Assembly: GCA_020427395.1 (NCBI GenBank)
Contig: JAGQON010000002.1
Location: 124,001 to 188,000, forward strand
DNA: 64,000 nt
Direction: 5' to 3'
Source: Phycisphaerales bacterium
GTDB lineage: Bacteria > Planctomycetota > Phycisphaerae > Phycisphaerales > UBA1924
Of this stretch, positions 52,498 to 61,715 are shown piece after piece; the stretch's first letter is position 1; each line of letters begins with the position of its first letter. Under the pieces are notes generated by a model that ran no database searches, was not told where the DNA came from, and worked only from the letters and a program-made list of their open reading frames with translations. Both the position numbers and the translations under genes were made by a program.

Positions 52498-53423
52498 GCC
52501 AAGAGCCCCGCCGCGTACTCGCTCGCTTCGAACAACGCAGCCTCGTCAATCCCGGTCCTGAAGCCTGCTTCGCGGATGGTCTGGTTCAGCAGCATCGTCG
52601 AGATGTTCCCCGGAGCCCGTGCTGTCTCGGTTGACGCGTACGGGCAGCCGCCCAATCCACCGGCCGAGCCATCGAACGATCGCACACCAAGCTCGAGTGC
52701 TATCCGGACGCAGTCGCTCGCGTGCCCGAAGGTATCGTGCAGGTGCAGGGTCAGCGTCGGTTCGTCGAAGTCATTGCTCGCGCGACCTTCGAGCCGATCG
52801 ATCGCCTCCATGATCACCGGCTCGATCGTCTCTGGTGTGGCCGCGCCGATGGTGTCGCCGAGGTCGAGTTCATCTGCGCCCATGTCGAGCAGGCGTGAGG
52901 CGACATCACCGACCGCGACGGGCGATACATCACCATCGAACGGGCAGCGAACGATGCACGAGATGTACCCGCGCACCATCAGCCCGTGTTCATGGGCGAG
53001 CGGTATCAGGCCCTCGAATCGCTTGAGCACTTCATCAATCGTGCCGTTAGTGTTTTTGAGCGAGAACGCCTCGCTCGCCGCCGCGAACACGGAGACTTTG
53101 TCGATCAGACGCTCAATCCCGTTCTGTTCACGAGCCCGCTTGTTCACCTCTATCGCAGATTCGAGTCCACGCATGTTGGGCACCAATGCCGAGTAGCAAA
53201 CGCCCTCACCCTTGCTCTGTGTCACCAGCTCGAACAGCCCCGAGGCATCGCCGAGTTGCGGCACCCACTTGGGGCTCACAAAGCTGCTGACCTCGATCTC
53301 GTCCACATTGGCACGGCGCACGAGTTCGACAAGGCGGGCTTTGTCGACCGTTGGCACGATCGCCTTCTCGGCCTGCAGCCCGTCACGAGGGGAAACATCT
53401 GTGATGCGCACACGCGAAGTCAT
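52494..53423 (-). CDS. Hydroxymethylglutaryl-CoA lyase
   Basis: 309 residues of the HMGL-like TIM-barrel family: ITDVSPRDGLQAEKAIVPT, EVSSFVSPKWVPQLGDA, GYISCIVRCPFDG, LDLGDTIGAATPETI, HLHDTFGHA, and the active-site loop GSAGGLGGCPYA with its cysteine. It cleaves HMG-CoA into acetyl-CoA and acetoacetate, the last step of leucine degradation. Overlaps its neighbours on both sides by ATGA. Confidence 0.93.
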   Translation of the reverse strand: MTSRVRITDVSPRDGLQAEKAIVPTVDKARLVELVRRANVDEIEVSSFVSPKWVPQLGDASGLFELVTQSKGEGVCYSALVPNMRGLESAIEVNKRAREQNGIERLIDKVSVFAAASEAFSLKNTNGTIDEVLKRFEGLIPLAHEHGLMVRGYISCIVRCPFDGDVSPVAVGDVASRLLDMGADELDLGDTIGAATPETIEPVIMEAIDRLEGRASNDFDEPTLTLHLHDTFGHASDCVRIALELGVRSFDGSAGGLGGCPYASTETARAPGNISTMLLNQTIREAGFRTGIDEAALFEASEYAAGLLA

Positions 53424-53836
53424 TCTCCCGCGGGCTCCTCGCTCTTGGGCTCTTGAGTGGGGGGCGTCTCGCCGTTCTCAAGCTCCATCTGGGCTTCCTT
53501 GTCATCGCCCGAGAGCTTGAGGAAAGGGATCGTGCTGTCGATGTTATTGATCGTCTTACGCAGCGATTCCAGGTGTTTGTTGGTCGCGGTCAGCTGATCT
53601 TGCAGGCTCTTGAGCTGCTGATCCATCGAATCCAATCGGGCTTCGACGGTCGTGAGGTTCTCATTGGTCTGGCCGAGTTCCTCATTGATCGCCTGGAGTT
53701 CTCCCTCGATCCGCCCGAGATTGCCGTTCGATGCAACAATGCCGTCGTTGATGTCCCAGACCACGCAGCCAGGAAGGATTGCGAGTGCTCCGGCAAGGCC
53801 CAGGAACAGTATCAGGGTGCGGTGGGATGCGGTCAT
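53420..53836 (-). CDS. Small coiled-coil lipoprotein
   Basis: 138 residues. Signal peptide with lipobox ILPGC at ~20-24, then a heptad-like coiled coil (IEGELQAINEELGQTNENLTTVEARLDSMDQQLKSLQDQLTATNKHLESLRKTI), then an acidic Pro-rich tail. Resembles Lpp-type outer-membrane lipoproteins only in this general layout. It overlaps HMG-CoA lyase by ATGA, so it is cotranslated with an enzyme gene of leucine breakdown. Confidence 0.82.
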   Translation of the reverse strand: MTASHRTLILFLGLAGALAILPGCVVWDINDGIVASNGNLGRIEGELQAINEELGQTNENLTTVEARLDSMDQQLKSLQDQLTATNKHLESLRKTINNIDSTIPFLKLSGDDKEAQMELENGETPPTQEPKSEEPAGE

Positions 53837-53854
53837 GGCGTGGTCTTCCTCGTG

Positions 53855-56035
53855 TTACTCTTCGAGCCGAATCTGAATCAGATCCATGAGCTGATCGACC
53901 CGCTCAGGATCGTGCTCGCCGTTCTGCCGGATCGTGATCACGATGTATGAATCGCCGTGGGCGAAGCCGACCACGCGAACGATCTCAGGGGTGGTCCGGA
54001 CGACTCCGTCCGTGTCCGTTGGCGTATCGAGCTCCCGCTGGAACATCAGTCCGTGATGTCCACCCAGCTCGACTTCATCGAGGCCGTTCGACTCCTCGGG
54101 ATACAGATCATGCTCATTCGCATAGGTCACGCTGTCCCACGCGGGTCGCAGGTACTGCTCGGCGAGAAGGCGTTTCGAGAGTGTGCTGTGACGAGCATCA
54201 TCGCCGTAGGTCACGATACTCACCGTGTCACCGCCGGCCGTGAGCCGTGTGTTCTGCAAGATACTTGAGCGCATGCCCAGCGGCTGCGCACGAACAAAGG
54301 AGCCATAGGGGATCAGGTCCAACTGACCAAACGCGAGCTCGACACCCTTCTGCGGCATTGCTCCGAATCGCCCAAGCAGGCTTCTTGTGGTAGCATCGAG
54401 GTCGTGGAAGACCACCGCGCCGGCAATAGTGGAGACCACTTGTCCGGGCAGATCCTCATCCCCCTCAAGCATGTAGCTGCGGATCGTCACAGTCGCGATC
54501 TCCGTGCCAATCTCCGTGCGCAGATCTTCACTGAGCGGAACCTCGATGGTGCTCAACAGCGACCGAACCACACCACCATCTTCCATCGTCACCTCGCTCG
54601 AAGTCGGCTCTGGTAATGCGATTGCGCCCGATCCCATGGAGAATCGCCCCATTTCACGCTCGCACAGCCCGCGATGCGCATCCTCAAGCGAGAGCTGGTC
54701 GCCCGGGTACATCAGCTTGATGTGCGTGTAGCCACGATGACGGACTGGTGCCCCGAGCACGGTGCGGGGGGTGACGCCGCCGGACACGGACACGAAGTAC
54801 TCATCCTCGGGCATGCCCGTTTCAGCAGGCATCGGGGCGAACATCAGGTCCATCGGCAGGTCGAGCTGATGCCCGCTGTAGGACACCGGGAACACCGGGC
54901 GATTGAGCTCGCTAATCGGGCGGTTGAAGAAACCCTCTGCATTGTTCGAGAGATCAGCGGCGTAATCGATGTTGCCCGTAAAGTTCGCCGCGATGACGAT
55001 ATTGCCATCAACGGCTGAATAGATCGCGTTGTAGTACCGGTTCCCGTTCGCGGTCAGCACAAAGCACTTGCCGCGGACCAAGCCCTCTGATCGATCGCCA
55101 CCCGGCAGCGTTGTCGGGCTGGACCACTCGAGCTTGAGCTGTCCCTTATCCTGCTGTTGTTCCAGCGTCCGGGTGTAGCCGGTAATCTGCTCGCCCGCGG
55201 TCTCCGTCGGGTCATAGCCCTGCGGGACATTGATCAGCTGGACCCGCAGCGTTCCCTTCTCGAGCGCGATGTTGGATTCAAAGACATAGCTATTCACCTT
55301 GCGTGTCTGCTCGATACGAGAGCGAACGGGCAACGCGATCGGATAGCCGGCCATCGAGTAGAAATAGGTTGTGTTCGGCTCAAGGTCGTTGATTTCGAGA
55401 CTCGATACAATCTCTGTGGCCAGCAGCACATCCGAGGCGACCTCATCCCCCAGCGGCTCGTGCATCTTCAGCGTAATGCCAACTCCAGTGCCGTTGTCTA
55501 ACTCGATCGCGTAGCACTCGGCGAAGGCGGTGACTCCGTTGGGTAGCACCCCGATGGTGATCCGCTTGCCCTGGCGTTCCTCGCCGAGGATTTCGGTGGA
55601 GCAGTCTGCAAACTTCAAATCATGGTCATCGCCGTAGGCGCTCTTGATGGCTTTGATGGCATCCGTCACTGTCGCGTTGAGCAGCTGGTCGGCAGTCCCA
55701 ACAGTCGAGAGCGCGTCGATGGTCTGCGTCAGACGGACGAACGGCATCGCGCCATCGGTACTCAGGGCCAGCCCGTCCGCAGCTCGGCGCTGGATCGACA
55801 CCGCGTAGATCGATGAGTTTGAAGATTCGCGGACAACGGGCTCGTACGGGACCGCGAATGAGAACTCGAAACCCGCCGTATGAAACTCGAAGAACTGAGG
55901 TTCAGGAACCTCGACCGGCTCTGTCTCAGCCGCATTCGCCTCAGCAGGCGCGGGTTCTGTATCCTGCGCGACAGCCATGCAAGGTGTTCTGCAGAGCAAA
56001 GTCGCCAGCAGTAGGAAAAGAGTGCTTGGTCGCAT
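53855..56035 (-). CDS. Large secreted protein, unknown function
   Basis: About 726 residues from ATG 56035, after a GAAAGGC ribosome site. Signal peptide MRPSTLFLLLATLLCRTPCMAVA, then an acidic linker. The body has strand-rich stretches (FFEFHTAGFEFSFAVPYEPVVRESSNSSIYAVSIQRRA...) and later repeats such as QLDLPMDLMFAPMPAE and VRHRGYTHIKLMYPGDQLSLEDAH. No domain recognised. It lies between the carboxylase and the coiled-coil lipoprotein. Confidence 0.7.
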   Translation of the reverse strand: MRPSTLFLLLATLLCRTPCMAVAQDTEPAPAEANAAETEPVEVPEPQFFEFHTAGFEFSFAVPYEPVVRESSNSSIYAVSIQRRAADGLALSTDGAMPFVRLTQTIDALSTVGTADQLLNATVTDAIKAIKSAYGDDHDLKFADCSTEILGEERQGKRITIGVLPNGVTAFAECYAIELDNGTGVGITLKMHEPLGDEVASDVLLATEIVSSLEINDLEPNTTYFYSMAGYPIALPVRSRIEQTRKVNSYVFESNIALEKGTLRVQLINVPQGYDPTETAGEQITGYTRTLEQQQDKGQLKLEWSSPTTLPGGDRSEGLVRGKCFVLTANGNRYYNAIYSAVDGNIVIAANFTGNIDYAADLSNNAEGFFNRPISELNRPVFPVSYSGHQLDLPMDLMFAPMPAETGMPEDEYFVSVSGGVTPRTVLGAPVRHRGYTHIKLMYPGDQLSLEDAHRGLCEREMGRFSMGSGAIALPEPTSSEVTMEDGGVVRSLLSTIEVPLSEDLRTEIGTEIATVTIRSYMLEGDEDLPGQVVSTIAGAVVFHDLDATTRSLLGRFGAMPQKGVELAFGQLDLIPYGSFVRAQPLGMRSSILQNTRLTAGGDTVSIVTYGDDARHSTLSKRLLAEQYLRPAWDSVTYANEHDLYPEESNGLDEVELGGHHGLMFQRELDTPTDTDGVVRTTPEIVRVVGFAHGDSYIVITIRQNGEHDPERVDQLMDLIQIRLEE

Positions 56036-56076
56036 GAAGTGCCTTTCGCTCGGTTCAATAGCTCGCGCAGCCAATC

Positions 56077-57753
56077 TCAGACCTGTAACACACCGGTCTT
56101 GAACTCCGCAGAATAGTCCCAACCCTGATTCGCCGCCCGCAACGCTTCGATCAACTCCTCACGCGTGCGGTGCGGTTCGATGATCCGATCCACCCAGCCC
56201 CGCGCGGCCCCGTGGCGAATGTCCTGCTGCGCATTATACGAGTCCCGCACGGCATCAAGGATCGCCGTATGCGTCTGAGCATCGATCTCCTCGCCCTTGC
56301 GTGCTCGCGAGCGTTCCTCGATCATCGCAAGCGTGCCCGTTGCCGAGCCCGCGCCCATGACCGCGCATTTGCTGCCCGGCCATGCCATCGCGATGAACTG
56401 ATCGAACGCCCTTCCGCACATCGCGTAGTTCCCTGCACCGAACGAGCCACCCATGATCACCACGAGCTTGGGCACCACACAGTTGCTCATCGCGTTGACC
56501 ATCTTGGCCCCGCTGCGGATGATCCCGCCCTGCTCGCTGTCACGACCAACCATGAATCCGGTCGTGTCGTGCAGGAAAACGATCGGGACCTTGCGTTGAT
56601 TGCAATCCATGATGAAACGAGCGGATTTATCCGCGCTGTCGTCGTAGATCACGCGAGGCATGCTGCTCGCCTTACTCGGCCCTGCCTTGCCGCCCGGCAT
56701 CTGGCGTGTTGTCAGCTTGCCCTGATTGGCCACAATCCCCACCGGCATCCCGCCGATCTTGGCGTAGCCACACACGACCGATTCGCCATAAGTCGCCTTG
56801 TACTCATCGAAATCGGGCTCGAGTGACTTGTGGCCCTCCGCGTTGGGCATGGCCCGCGAGTCCACAATGCACGCGATAATGTCCTTCACATCGTACTGCT
56901 GGCCCGGCTTGTCTGTGAAGATGCTGTAGATGTCCCCGCCGTCGCGGTAGGCCTGAACATGCGTCTGGGTGATCTCTTCGAGGTTGGCATCGGGGTATTT
57001 CTCGACGAGCGAACGGAGCCGCCGCAGGCACGCTTCATCGTCAGGCTCATGAAAATCAATCGTCCCAGAGATCGATGCGTGCATGCTCGCCCCGCCGAGT
57101 TCCTCATCACTCACATCCTGACCGATCGCCGCCTTCACCAGCGCCTGCCCCGCCAGATACAGCCCTGATCCCTCTGTCATCAGCAGCGTGTCGCACATCA
57201 CCGGCAAGTAACCGCCGCCAGCGACACAGAAGCCCATGATGGCCGCGATCTGCGGGATGCCATCGGCGCTGATCTTCGCGTTGTTCCGGAAGATCCGTCC
57301 AAAGTCGTCCGTGTCCGGGAACACATCCTCCTGCATAGGCAGGTACACCCCCGCCGAGTCCACCAGGTACAGCAAGGGCAGGCGGGCCATATGCGCCATT
57401 GTCTGCGCTCGGATGATTTTCTTGCAGGTCATCGGAAAGAACGCCCCGGCTTTCACCGTCGCGTCGTTCGCAATGATCATGTGCTTCTTTCCGTGAACAG
57501 ACCCGATGCCGACAACCACGCCCGCTCCAGGTGCTCCCCCGGCATCCTCATACATCTCGAATGCCGCCCAGAGCCCGAGCTCCTGAAAGTGGGAGCCCTC
57601 ATCAATCAGCTTTTCGATCCGCTCTCTTGCCGTCAGGCGGTCTTTGGCATGCTGGCGTTCAATGGCCTTGGCCCCGCCCCCCAGCCTGATCTGGGCTTCG
57701 GTCTCCAGAAACGAGTTGGTCAATGAACGCAAAGTCGAAGAGGTCTCACTCAT
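56077..57753 (-). CDS. Acyl-CoA carboxylase carboxyltransferase (beta) subunit
   Basis: 558 residues of the methylcrotonyl/propionyl-CoA carboxylase beta family: LGGGAKAIERQHAKDRLTARERIEKLIDEGSHFQELG, IPQIAAIMGFCVAGGGYLPVMCDTLLMTEGSGLYLAGQALVKAAIG, VIYDDSADKSARFIMDCNQRKVPIVFLHDTTGFMVGRDSEQGGIIRSGAKMV and SFGAGNYAMCGRAFDQFIAMAWPGSKCAVMG. Position beside HMG-CoA lyase suggests methylcrotonyl-CoA carboxylase. No biotin-carboxylase alpha subunit is in the window. Confidence 0.88.
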   Translation of the reverse strand: MSETSSTLRSLTNSFLETEAQIRLGGGAKAIERQHAKDRLTARERIEKLIDEGSHFQELGLWAAFEMYEDAGGAPGAGVVVGIGSVHGKKHMIIANDATVKAGAFFPMTCKKIIRAQTMAHMARLPLLYLVDSAGVYLPMQEDVFPDTDDFGRIFRNNAKISADGIPQIAAIMGFCVAGGGYLPVMCDTLLMTEGSGLYLAGQALVKAAIGQDVSDEELGGASMHASISGTIDFHEPDDEACLRRLRSLVEKYPDANLEEITQTHVQAYRDGGDIYSIFTDKPGQQYDVKDIIACIVDSRAMPNAEGHKSLEPDFDEYKATYGESVVCGYAKIGGMPVGIVANQGKLTTRQMPGGKAGPSKASSMPRVIYDDSADKSARFIMDCNQRKVPIVFLHDTTGFMVGRDSEQGGIIRSGAKMVNAMSNCVVPKLVVIMGGSFGAGNYAMCGRAFDQFIAMAWPGSKCAVMGAGSATGTLAMIEERSRARKGEEIDAQTHTAILDAVRDSYNAQQDIRHGAARGWVDRIIEPHRTREELIEALRAANQGWDYSAEFKTGVLQV

Positions 57754-57849
57754 GGTCCACAACGGTAGGGGACCAACCGGGAATCTTCCCTCTCCTCAAC
57801 CATCGCCACCCGCCTTGCAGGAAAGCTCGAATGGCTTTACGCTGTCCTC

Positions 57850-59421
57850 ATGACCACCCCATCTCTCATTCAAACCGTCAAACTTGCCCTGATCACCATC
57901 TCGCTGCTCCTTCAGGCGCACGCCTTTGCGCAAGATGCTGGTCAGAAAGCAGATTCCGATTTCGTTGTCTATCCCGACGCAACCTCCGTCACCTACCACT
58001 CAGTCACCATCAACGGCCAGCAGATCCACTATCAGGCCACCGCTGGCACCCTCACCCTCGCCCAACTCCGCGGTAAGCACGAACCAACCGCACAGGTCTT
58101 CTACATGGCCTACCGCATGCTCGAGAACCCACCGGCAGAAGGCGTCGAGCCCGCATTCCCTGATCCCGCCAATCGACCCATCACCTTCAGCTTCAACGGC
58201 GGCCCCGGCTCTTCCTCCGTCTGGCTTCATCTCGGTATCTACGGCCCCAAACGCGTCAACCCAATCGATGAGTTCGGCAACCCCGGCCCACCCCCATACG
58301 CCCTCGTCGAAAACGAATACTCGCTACTGGACAAATCTGACTTCGTCTTCATCGACCCCGTCGCGACCGGCTACTCACGCGCCGCCGAAGACGGCAACCC
58401 CAAGGATTTCCACGGCGTCCGCGAAGACATCAACTCTGTCGCCGAGTTCATCCGCATCTACCTTGGCAAGACCAACCGCTGGGGCAGCCCCAAATACATC
58501 ACCGGCGAGTCCTACGGCACCACCCGCGCCGCCGGCCTCGTCGATGAACTCCAGGACACCCACGGCATCGCGATCAACGGCACCATCCTCATCAGTTCCA
58601 TCATGAACTTCGCGACTGCCCGCTTCGATGTCGGCAACGATCTCCCCTATCCCCTTTACCTTCCCAGCTTCGCCGCCACCGCCAAGTTCCACGAAGCCCT
58701 CGAGGAACCATACCAGTCCATGCCTCTCCAGGAGTTCCTCGCCGAGGTTGAAGAGTTCGCCATGGGCGAATACTGGCTTGCTCTCGCCGCAGGCGATCAA
58801 CTCGACGACAACGCCCGCAACCACATCGCGAGCAAGCTCAGCGACTACACCGGTGTCTCGGAGCAGTACGCCCTCCAGACCCAGCTCCGCATCAACATGC
58901 CCCGGTTCCCCAAGCAACTCCTCCGCGACGAGGGCAAAACCGTCGGCCGCCTCGATTCAAGATTCACCGGCTACGACCGCGACGACGCCGCCGACTCCTA
59001 CGAGTTTGATCCGTCCTACACCGCCATCCAATCCATCTACACCGAATCCATGAACCAATACCTGCGTCAGGATCTCAACTACAACTCTGATCTGCGCTAT
59101 GAGATCCTCACAAGCGTCTGGCCCTGGTCATACCGCGGCGTCGCGGACAACCAATACCTCAATGTCGCCGAAAACCTCCGCAGCGCCATGCACAAGATGC
59201 CTTACATGAAGGTCTTCATCGCCAACGGCTACTACGACCTCGCGACGCCCTACTTCGCAACCCAGTACACCATCGACCACATGTTCCTGAGACCCAGTAT
59301 CAAGAACAATATCGAGATGCACTACTACGAGGCCGGTCACATGATGTACGCCCACCTCGGCATGCTCCAAAAACTCAAAGCAGACCTCGACGCCTTCTAC
59401 GACAAGAGAGTTTCTGAATAA
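57850..59421 (+). CDS. Serine carboxypeptidase-like S10 family peptidase
   Basis: 523 residues with a signal peptide (KLALITISLLLQAHAFAQ). Catalytic serine in TGESYGTTRAAG (Ser221), preceded by SFNGGPGSSSVW for the oxyanion hole; catalytic Asp in FIANGYYDLATP and His in YEAGHMMYAH. The S10 pattern of Ser-Asp-His in that order is met. Presumably a periplasmic or secreted carboxypeptidase. Divergent from the carboxylase gene and 71 bp from the next gene. Confidence 0.9.
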   Translation: MTTPSLIQTVKLALITISLLLQAHAFAQDAGQKADSDFVVYPDATSVTYHSVTINGQQIHYQATAGTLTLAQLRGKHEPTAQVFYMAYRMLENPPAEGVEPAFPDPANRPITFSFNGGPGSSSVWLHLGIYGPKRVNPIDEFGNPGPPPYALVENEYSLLDKSDFVFIDPVATGYSRAAEDGNPKDFHGVREDINSVAEFIRIYLGKTNRWGSPKYITGESYGTTRAAGLVDELQDTHGIAINGTILISSIMNFATARFDVGNDLPYPLYLPSFAATAKFHEALEEPYQSMPLQEFLAEVEEFAMGEYWLALAAGDQLDDNARNHIASKLSDYTGVSEQYALQTQLRINMPRFPKQLLRDEGKTVGRLDSRFTGYDRDDAADSYEFDPSYTAIQSIYTESMNQYLRQDLNYNSDLRYEILTSVWPWSYRGVADNQYLNVAENLRSAMHKMPYMKVFIANGYYDLATPYFATQYTIDHMFLRPSIKNNIEMHYYEAGHMMYAHLGMLQKLKADLDAFYDKRVSE

Positions 59422-59492
59422 CCCACCGAGCACCGAAATCTGGATATCAAACTCCCGAATACAATCCTGTACCTCAACAACAGGAGCACAAC

Positions 59493-60053
59493 ATGTTCGG
59501 CCTACCCCCCATTCCACCGCTCGAAGGCATGCACCCGATCGTCGTGCACTTCCCCATTGGTATCCTGCTCATCGCTTGGCTGCCCATGCTCGTCGGTGTC
59601 ATCGACAAGAAGCGACGCAATACATGGTTTGCCTCGGCATTCATGCTGCTGCTCGTCGGGACCATCGGCGCCTTCGCCGCGGTCTTTACGGGTGAGGCGA
59701 CGGAAGAAACCGTCGGCACGACATCACAGCTGATCGAGAACGCCATCCACGAGCACGAGGAAGCCGCCGAGATGGCACGCAACCTCTTCATCGCGACCAC
59801 AATCGTCTTCCTCGCCGTCTGGCTGACCTGGGCCAAAATCAACGAAAAGAAAAAGGCCATGGTCGCTGTCGCGGGTGGAGCGCTAGTCGTGGCTTCCTAT
59901 GCCGTGGCATCCCTCGCACTTGCCAACGCGGGCCACTTGGGTGGCGTGCTGGTCCACCAGCACGGCATCCACGCACCGATCACGGCTCAGGCAACCCCTT
60001 CGGGCGTGCTCAACGATGCCATCGACGAACTCGGCGATGATGACGACGACTGA
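59493..60053 (+). CDS. DUF2231-family membrane protein
   Basis: 186 residues with four hydrophobic spans. The motif GMHPIVVHFPIGILLIAWLPMLVG near the N-terminus is the DUF2231 signature (HPxxVHFPIG). Histidines recur (HEHEEA, HLGGVLVHQHGIHAPI), and the C-terminus is strongly acidic (ELGDDDDD). Related proteins are often next to heme or electron-transport genes, but no such gene is here. Function unknown. Confidence 0.82.
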   Translation: MFGLPPIPPLEGMHPIVVHFPIGILLIAWLPMLVGVIDKKRRNTWFASAFMLLLVGTIGAFAAVFTGEATEETVGTTSQLIENAIHEHEEAAEMARNLFIATTIVFLAVWLTWAKINEKKKAMVAVAGGALVVASYAVASLALANAGHLGGVLVHQHGIHAPITAQATPSGVLNDAIDELGDDDDD

Positions 60054-60088
60054 GCTGAAAAACTTATCCACAAACACAACCCAACCAT

Positions 60089-60117
60089 TTGACCCCGTGT
60101 TCGGGGTCTGGTATAGT
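60089..60117 (+). promoter_or_regulatory. recA promoter with internal operator-like repeat
   Basis: TTGACC (60089-60094), 17-nt spacer, TATAGT (60112-60117). A perfect inverted repeat GACCCCG-TGTT-CGGGGTC (60091-60108) overlaps the -35 box and the spacer, the usual place for a repressor. The recA start codon is about 185 nt downstream. Confidence 0.75.
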
Positions 60118-60301
60118 CGCTCCGCCGGGCACGCGTGCAGCACCGCCCCCGGCCGGGTCGTGGGTTGATATGGACATCGCCCCGTCTGATTCTGTGCTGA
60201 TCCCCGTGCGCCCACACGGCTGCGGGAGGGTTCCTGATACCAATCAGCCCCTCCCAACAGCGCCCGAGGCCCCGCACGGCAAGCCTGAAAGGCACAACAT
60301 C

Positions 60302-61423
60302 ATGGCCAAGTCAAAGAAGGCGATCGAACACAAGCCCGTCCCCGAGAACGACAAGCAGAAGAAGCAGGCACTCGATCGGGCACTCGCCCAGATCGACCAG
60401 GCCTTCGGCAAGGGCTCGATCATGCGTCTCGACGAAGACGCCTACAACAACATCCCCGGCATCTCCACCGGCGCCCTTTCTCTCGACCTCGCGCTCGGGG
60501 GCAAGGGCATCCCCCGCGGTCGCATCGTCGAGATCTTCGGTCCCGAATCATCCGGTAAGACCACCCTCGCACTCACCGTCCTCGCCAACGCCCAGAAGAA
60601 GGGCGGCGTGGCCGCGTTCATCGATGCCGAACACGCCCTCGACCCCACCTGGGCTCGAAAAATCGGTGTCAATATCGACGACATGCTCGTCTCCCAGCCC
60701 GACACCGGCGAGCAGGCCCTCGAGATCTGCGAACTCCTCGTCCGCTCAAACGCAGTGGATGTCATCGTTGTCGACTCGGTCGCCGCACTGATCCCCCGTG
60801 CTGAAATCGAAGGCGAGATGGGCGACTCGGTCGTCGGCCTCCAGGCACGCCTGATGAGCCAGGCCATGCGCAAGCTCACCGGCGTCATCGCCCGCTCCAG
60901 TTGCACCGTCATCTTCATCAACCAGATCCGCGAGAAGATCGGCGTCATGTTCGGCAGCCCCGAAACCACACCCGGTGGGCGTGCCCTCAAGTTCTACTCT
61001 TCCGTCCGCCTCGACATCCGTCGCACCGGCAGCATCAAGGAGGGCGATGTCGCCGTCGGCAACCATGTCCGCGTCCGCGTCGTCAAGAACAAGGTCGCCC
61101 CACCCTTCCGCCAGTCCGAGTTTGACATCATGTTCAACGAGGGCATCTCCATTACCGGCGACCTCGTCGACCTCGCCGTCGAAGACAAGGTCGTCCAGAA
61201 GTCCGGTGCCTGGTACTCCTACGGCGAGATCCGCCTCGGCCAAGGCCGCGAAAAGGCCAAGGAGTTCCTCGCCGAGAACAGCGACCTCTTCGAGGAGATC
61301 AAGCAGAAGATCCTCGACATCCGCCTCCCAGCCCGGGCCAAGGCCGGGGCCGTGACCGCCGCCGAGGAGATCGAGGCCGACGAGATGGACCTCGACGAAC
61401 TCGAACTCGCTGAAGTCGACTAA
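60302..61423 (+). CDS. recA: Recombinase RecA
   Basis: 373 residues: [59 protein letters not shown] (P-loop), [75 protein letters not shown], and a C-terminal domain ending with acidic [14 protein letters not shown]. The start follows AAAGGCA. It carries out strand exchange and co-activates the SOS repressor. Its promoter contains a candidate operator. Confidence 0.98.
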   Translation: MAKSKKAIEHKPVPENDKQKKQALDRALAQIDQAFGKGSIMRLDEDAYNNIPGISTGALSLDLALGGKGIPRGRIVEIFGPESSGKTTLALTVLANAQKKGGVAAFIDAEHALDPTWARKIGVNIDDMLVSQPDTGEQALEICELLVRSNAVDVIVVDSVAALIPRAEIEGEMGDSVVGLQARLMSQAMRKLTGVIARSSCTVIFINQIREKIGVMFGSPETTPGGRALKFYSSVRLDIRRTGSIKEGDVAVGNHVRVRVVKNKVAPPFRQSEFDIMFNEGISITGDLVDLAVEDKVVQKSGAWYSYGEIRLGQGREKAKEFLAENSDLFEEIKQKILDIRLPARAKAGAVTAAEEIEADEMDLDELELAEVD

Positions 61424-61495
61424 CCCATTGGGCACGAGATCAGCGAACCCGTGGGCTTGCCATCATGCACCAGCGGGTCAATGATCTCCCCCCAC

Positions 61496-61581
61496 GCGGA
61501 TGTGGCGGAATTGGTAGACGCGCTTGGTTCAGGTCCAAGTGGGAGTAAAATCCCGTGGAGGTTCGAGTCCTCTCATCCGCA
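61496..61581 (+). tRNA. tRNA-Leu (anticodon CAG)
   Basis: 86-nt class II tRNA with a long variable arm. Acceptor GCGGATG/CATCCGC, anticodon arm CTTGG-TTCAGGT-CCAAG giving CAG, T arm GAGGTTCGAGTCCTC. No CCA encoded. Confidence 0.95.
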
Positions 61582-61591
61582 TTCAAGACCA

Positions 61592-61617
61592 GCGGGGCCC
61601 ATCAGGGCCCCGTTTTT
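61592..61617 (+). terminator. Terminator of tRNA-Leu
   Basis: 8-bp stem CGGGGCCC/GGGCCCCG (61593-61600 with 61605-61612), loop ATCA, then TTTTT. Confidence 0.92.
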
Positions 61618-61653
61618 CATGCGCAAGCTGGGACCGAAGTGCCAGGGGGACAT

Positions 61654-61685
61654 GAAAAAACCGCCCGGGCGATGACCCGGGCGGC
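61654..61685 (-). terminator. Terminator of the coiled-coil gene
   Basis: 9-bp stem CCGCCCGGG/CCCGGGCGG (61684-61676 with 61669-61661), followed by six T on the minus strand. Confidence 0.92.
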
Positions 61686-61715
61686 ACATGGTTTCATCAC
61701 GCTGATCCCGAGAGA

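Noticed and set aside
60091..60108. The recA repeat as a terminator of the DUF2231 gene
   Set aside because: No T run follows and the repeat lies within a strong promoter.
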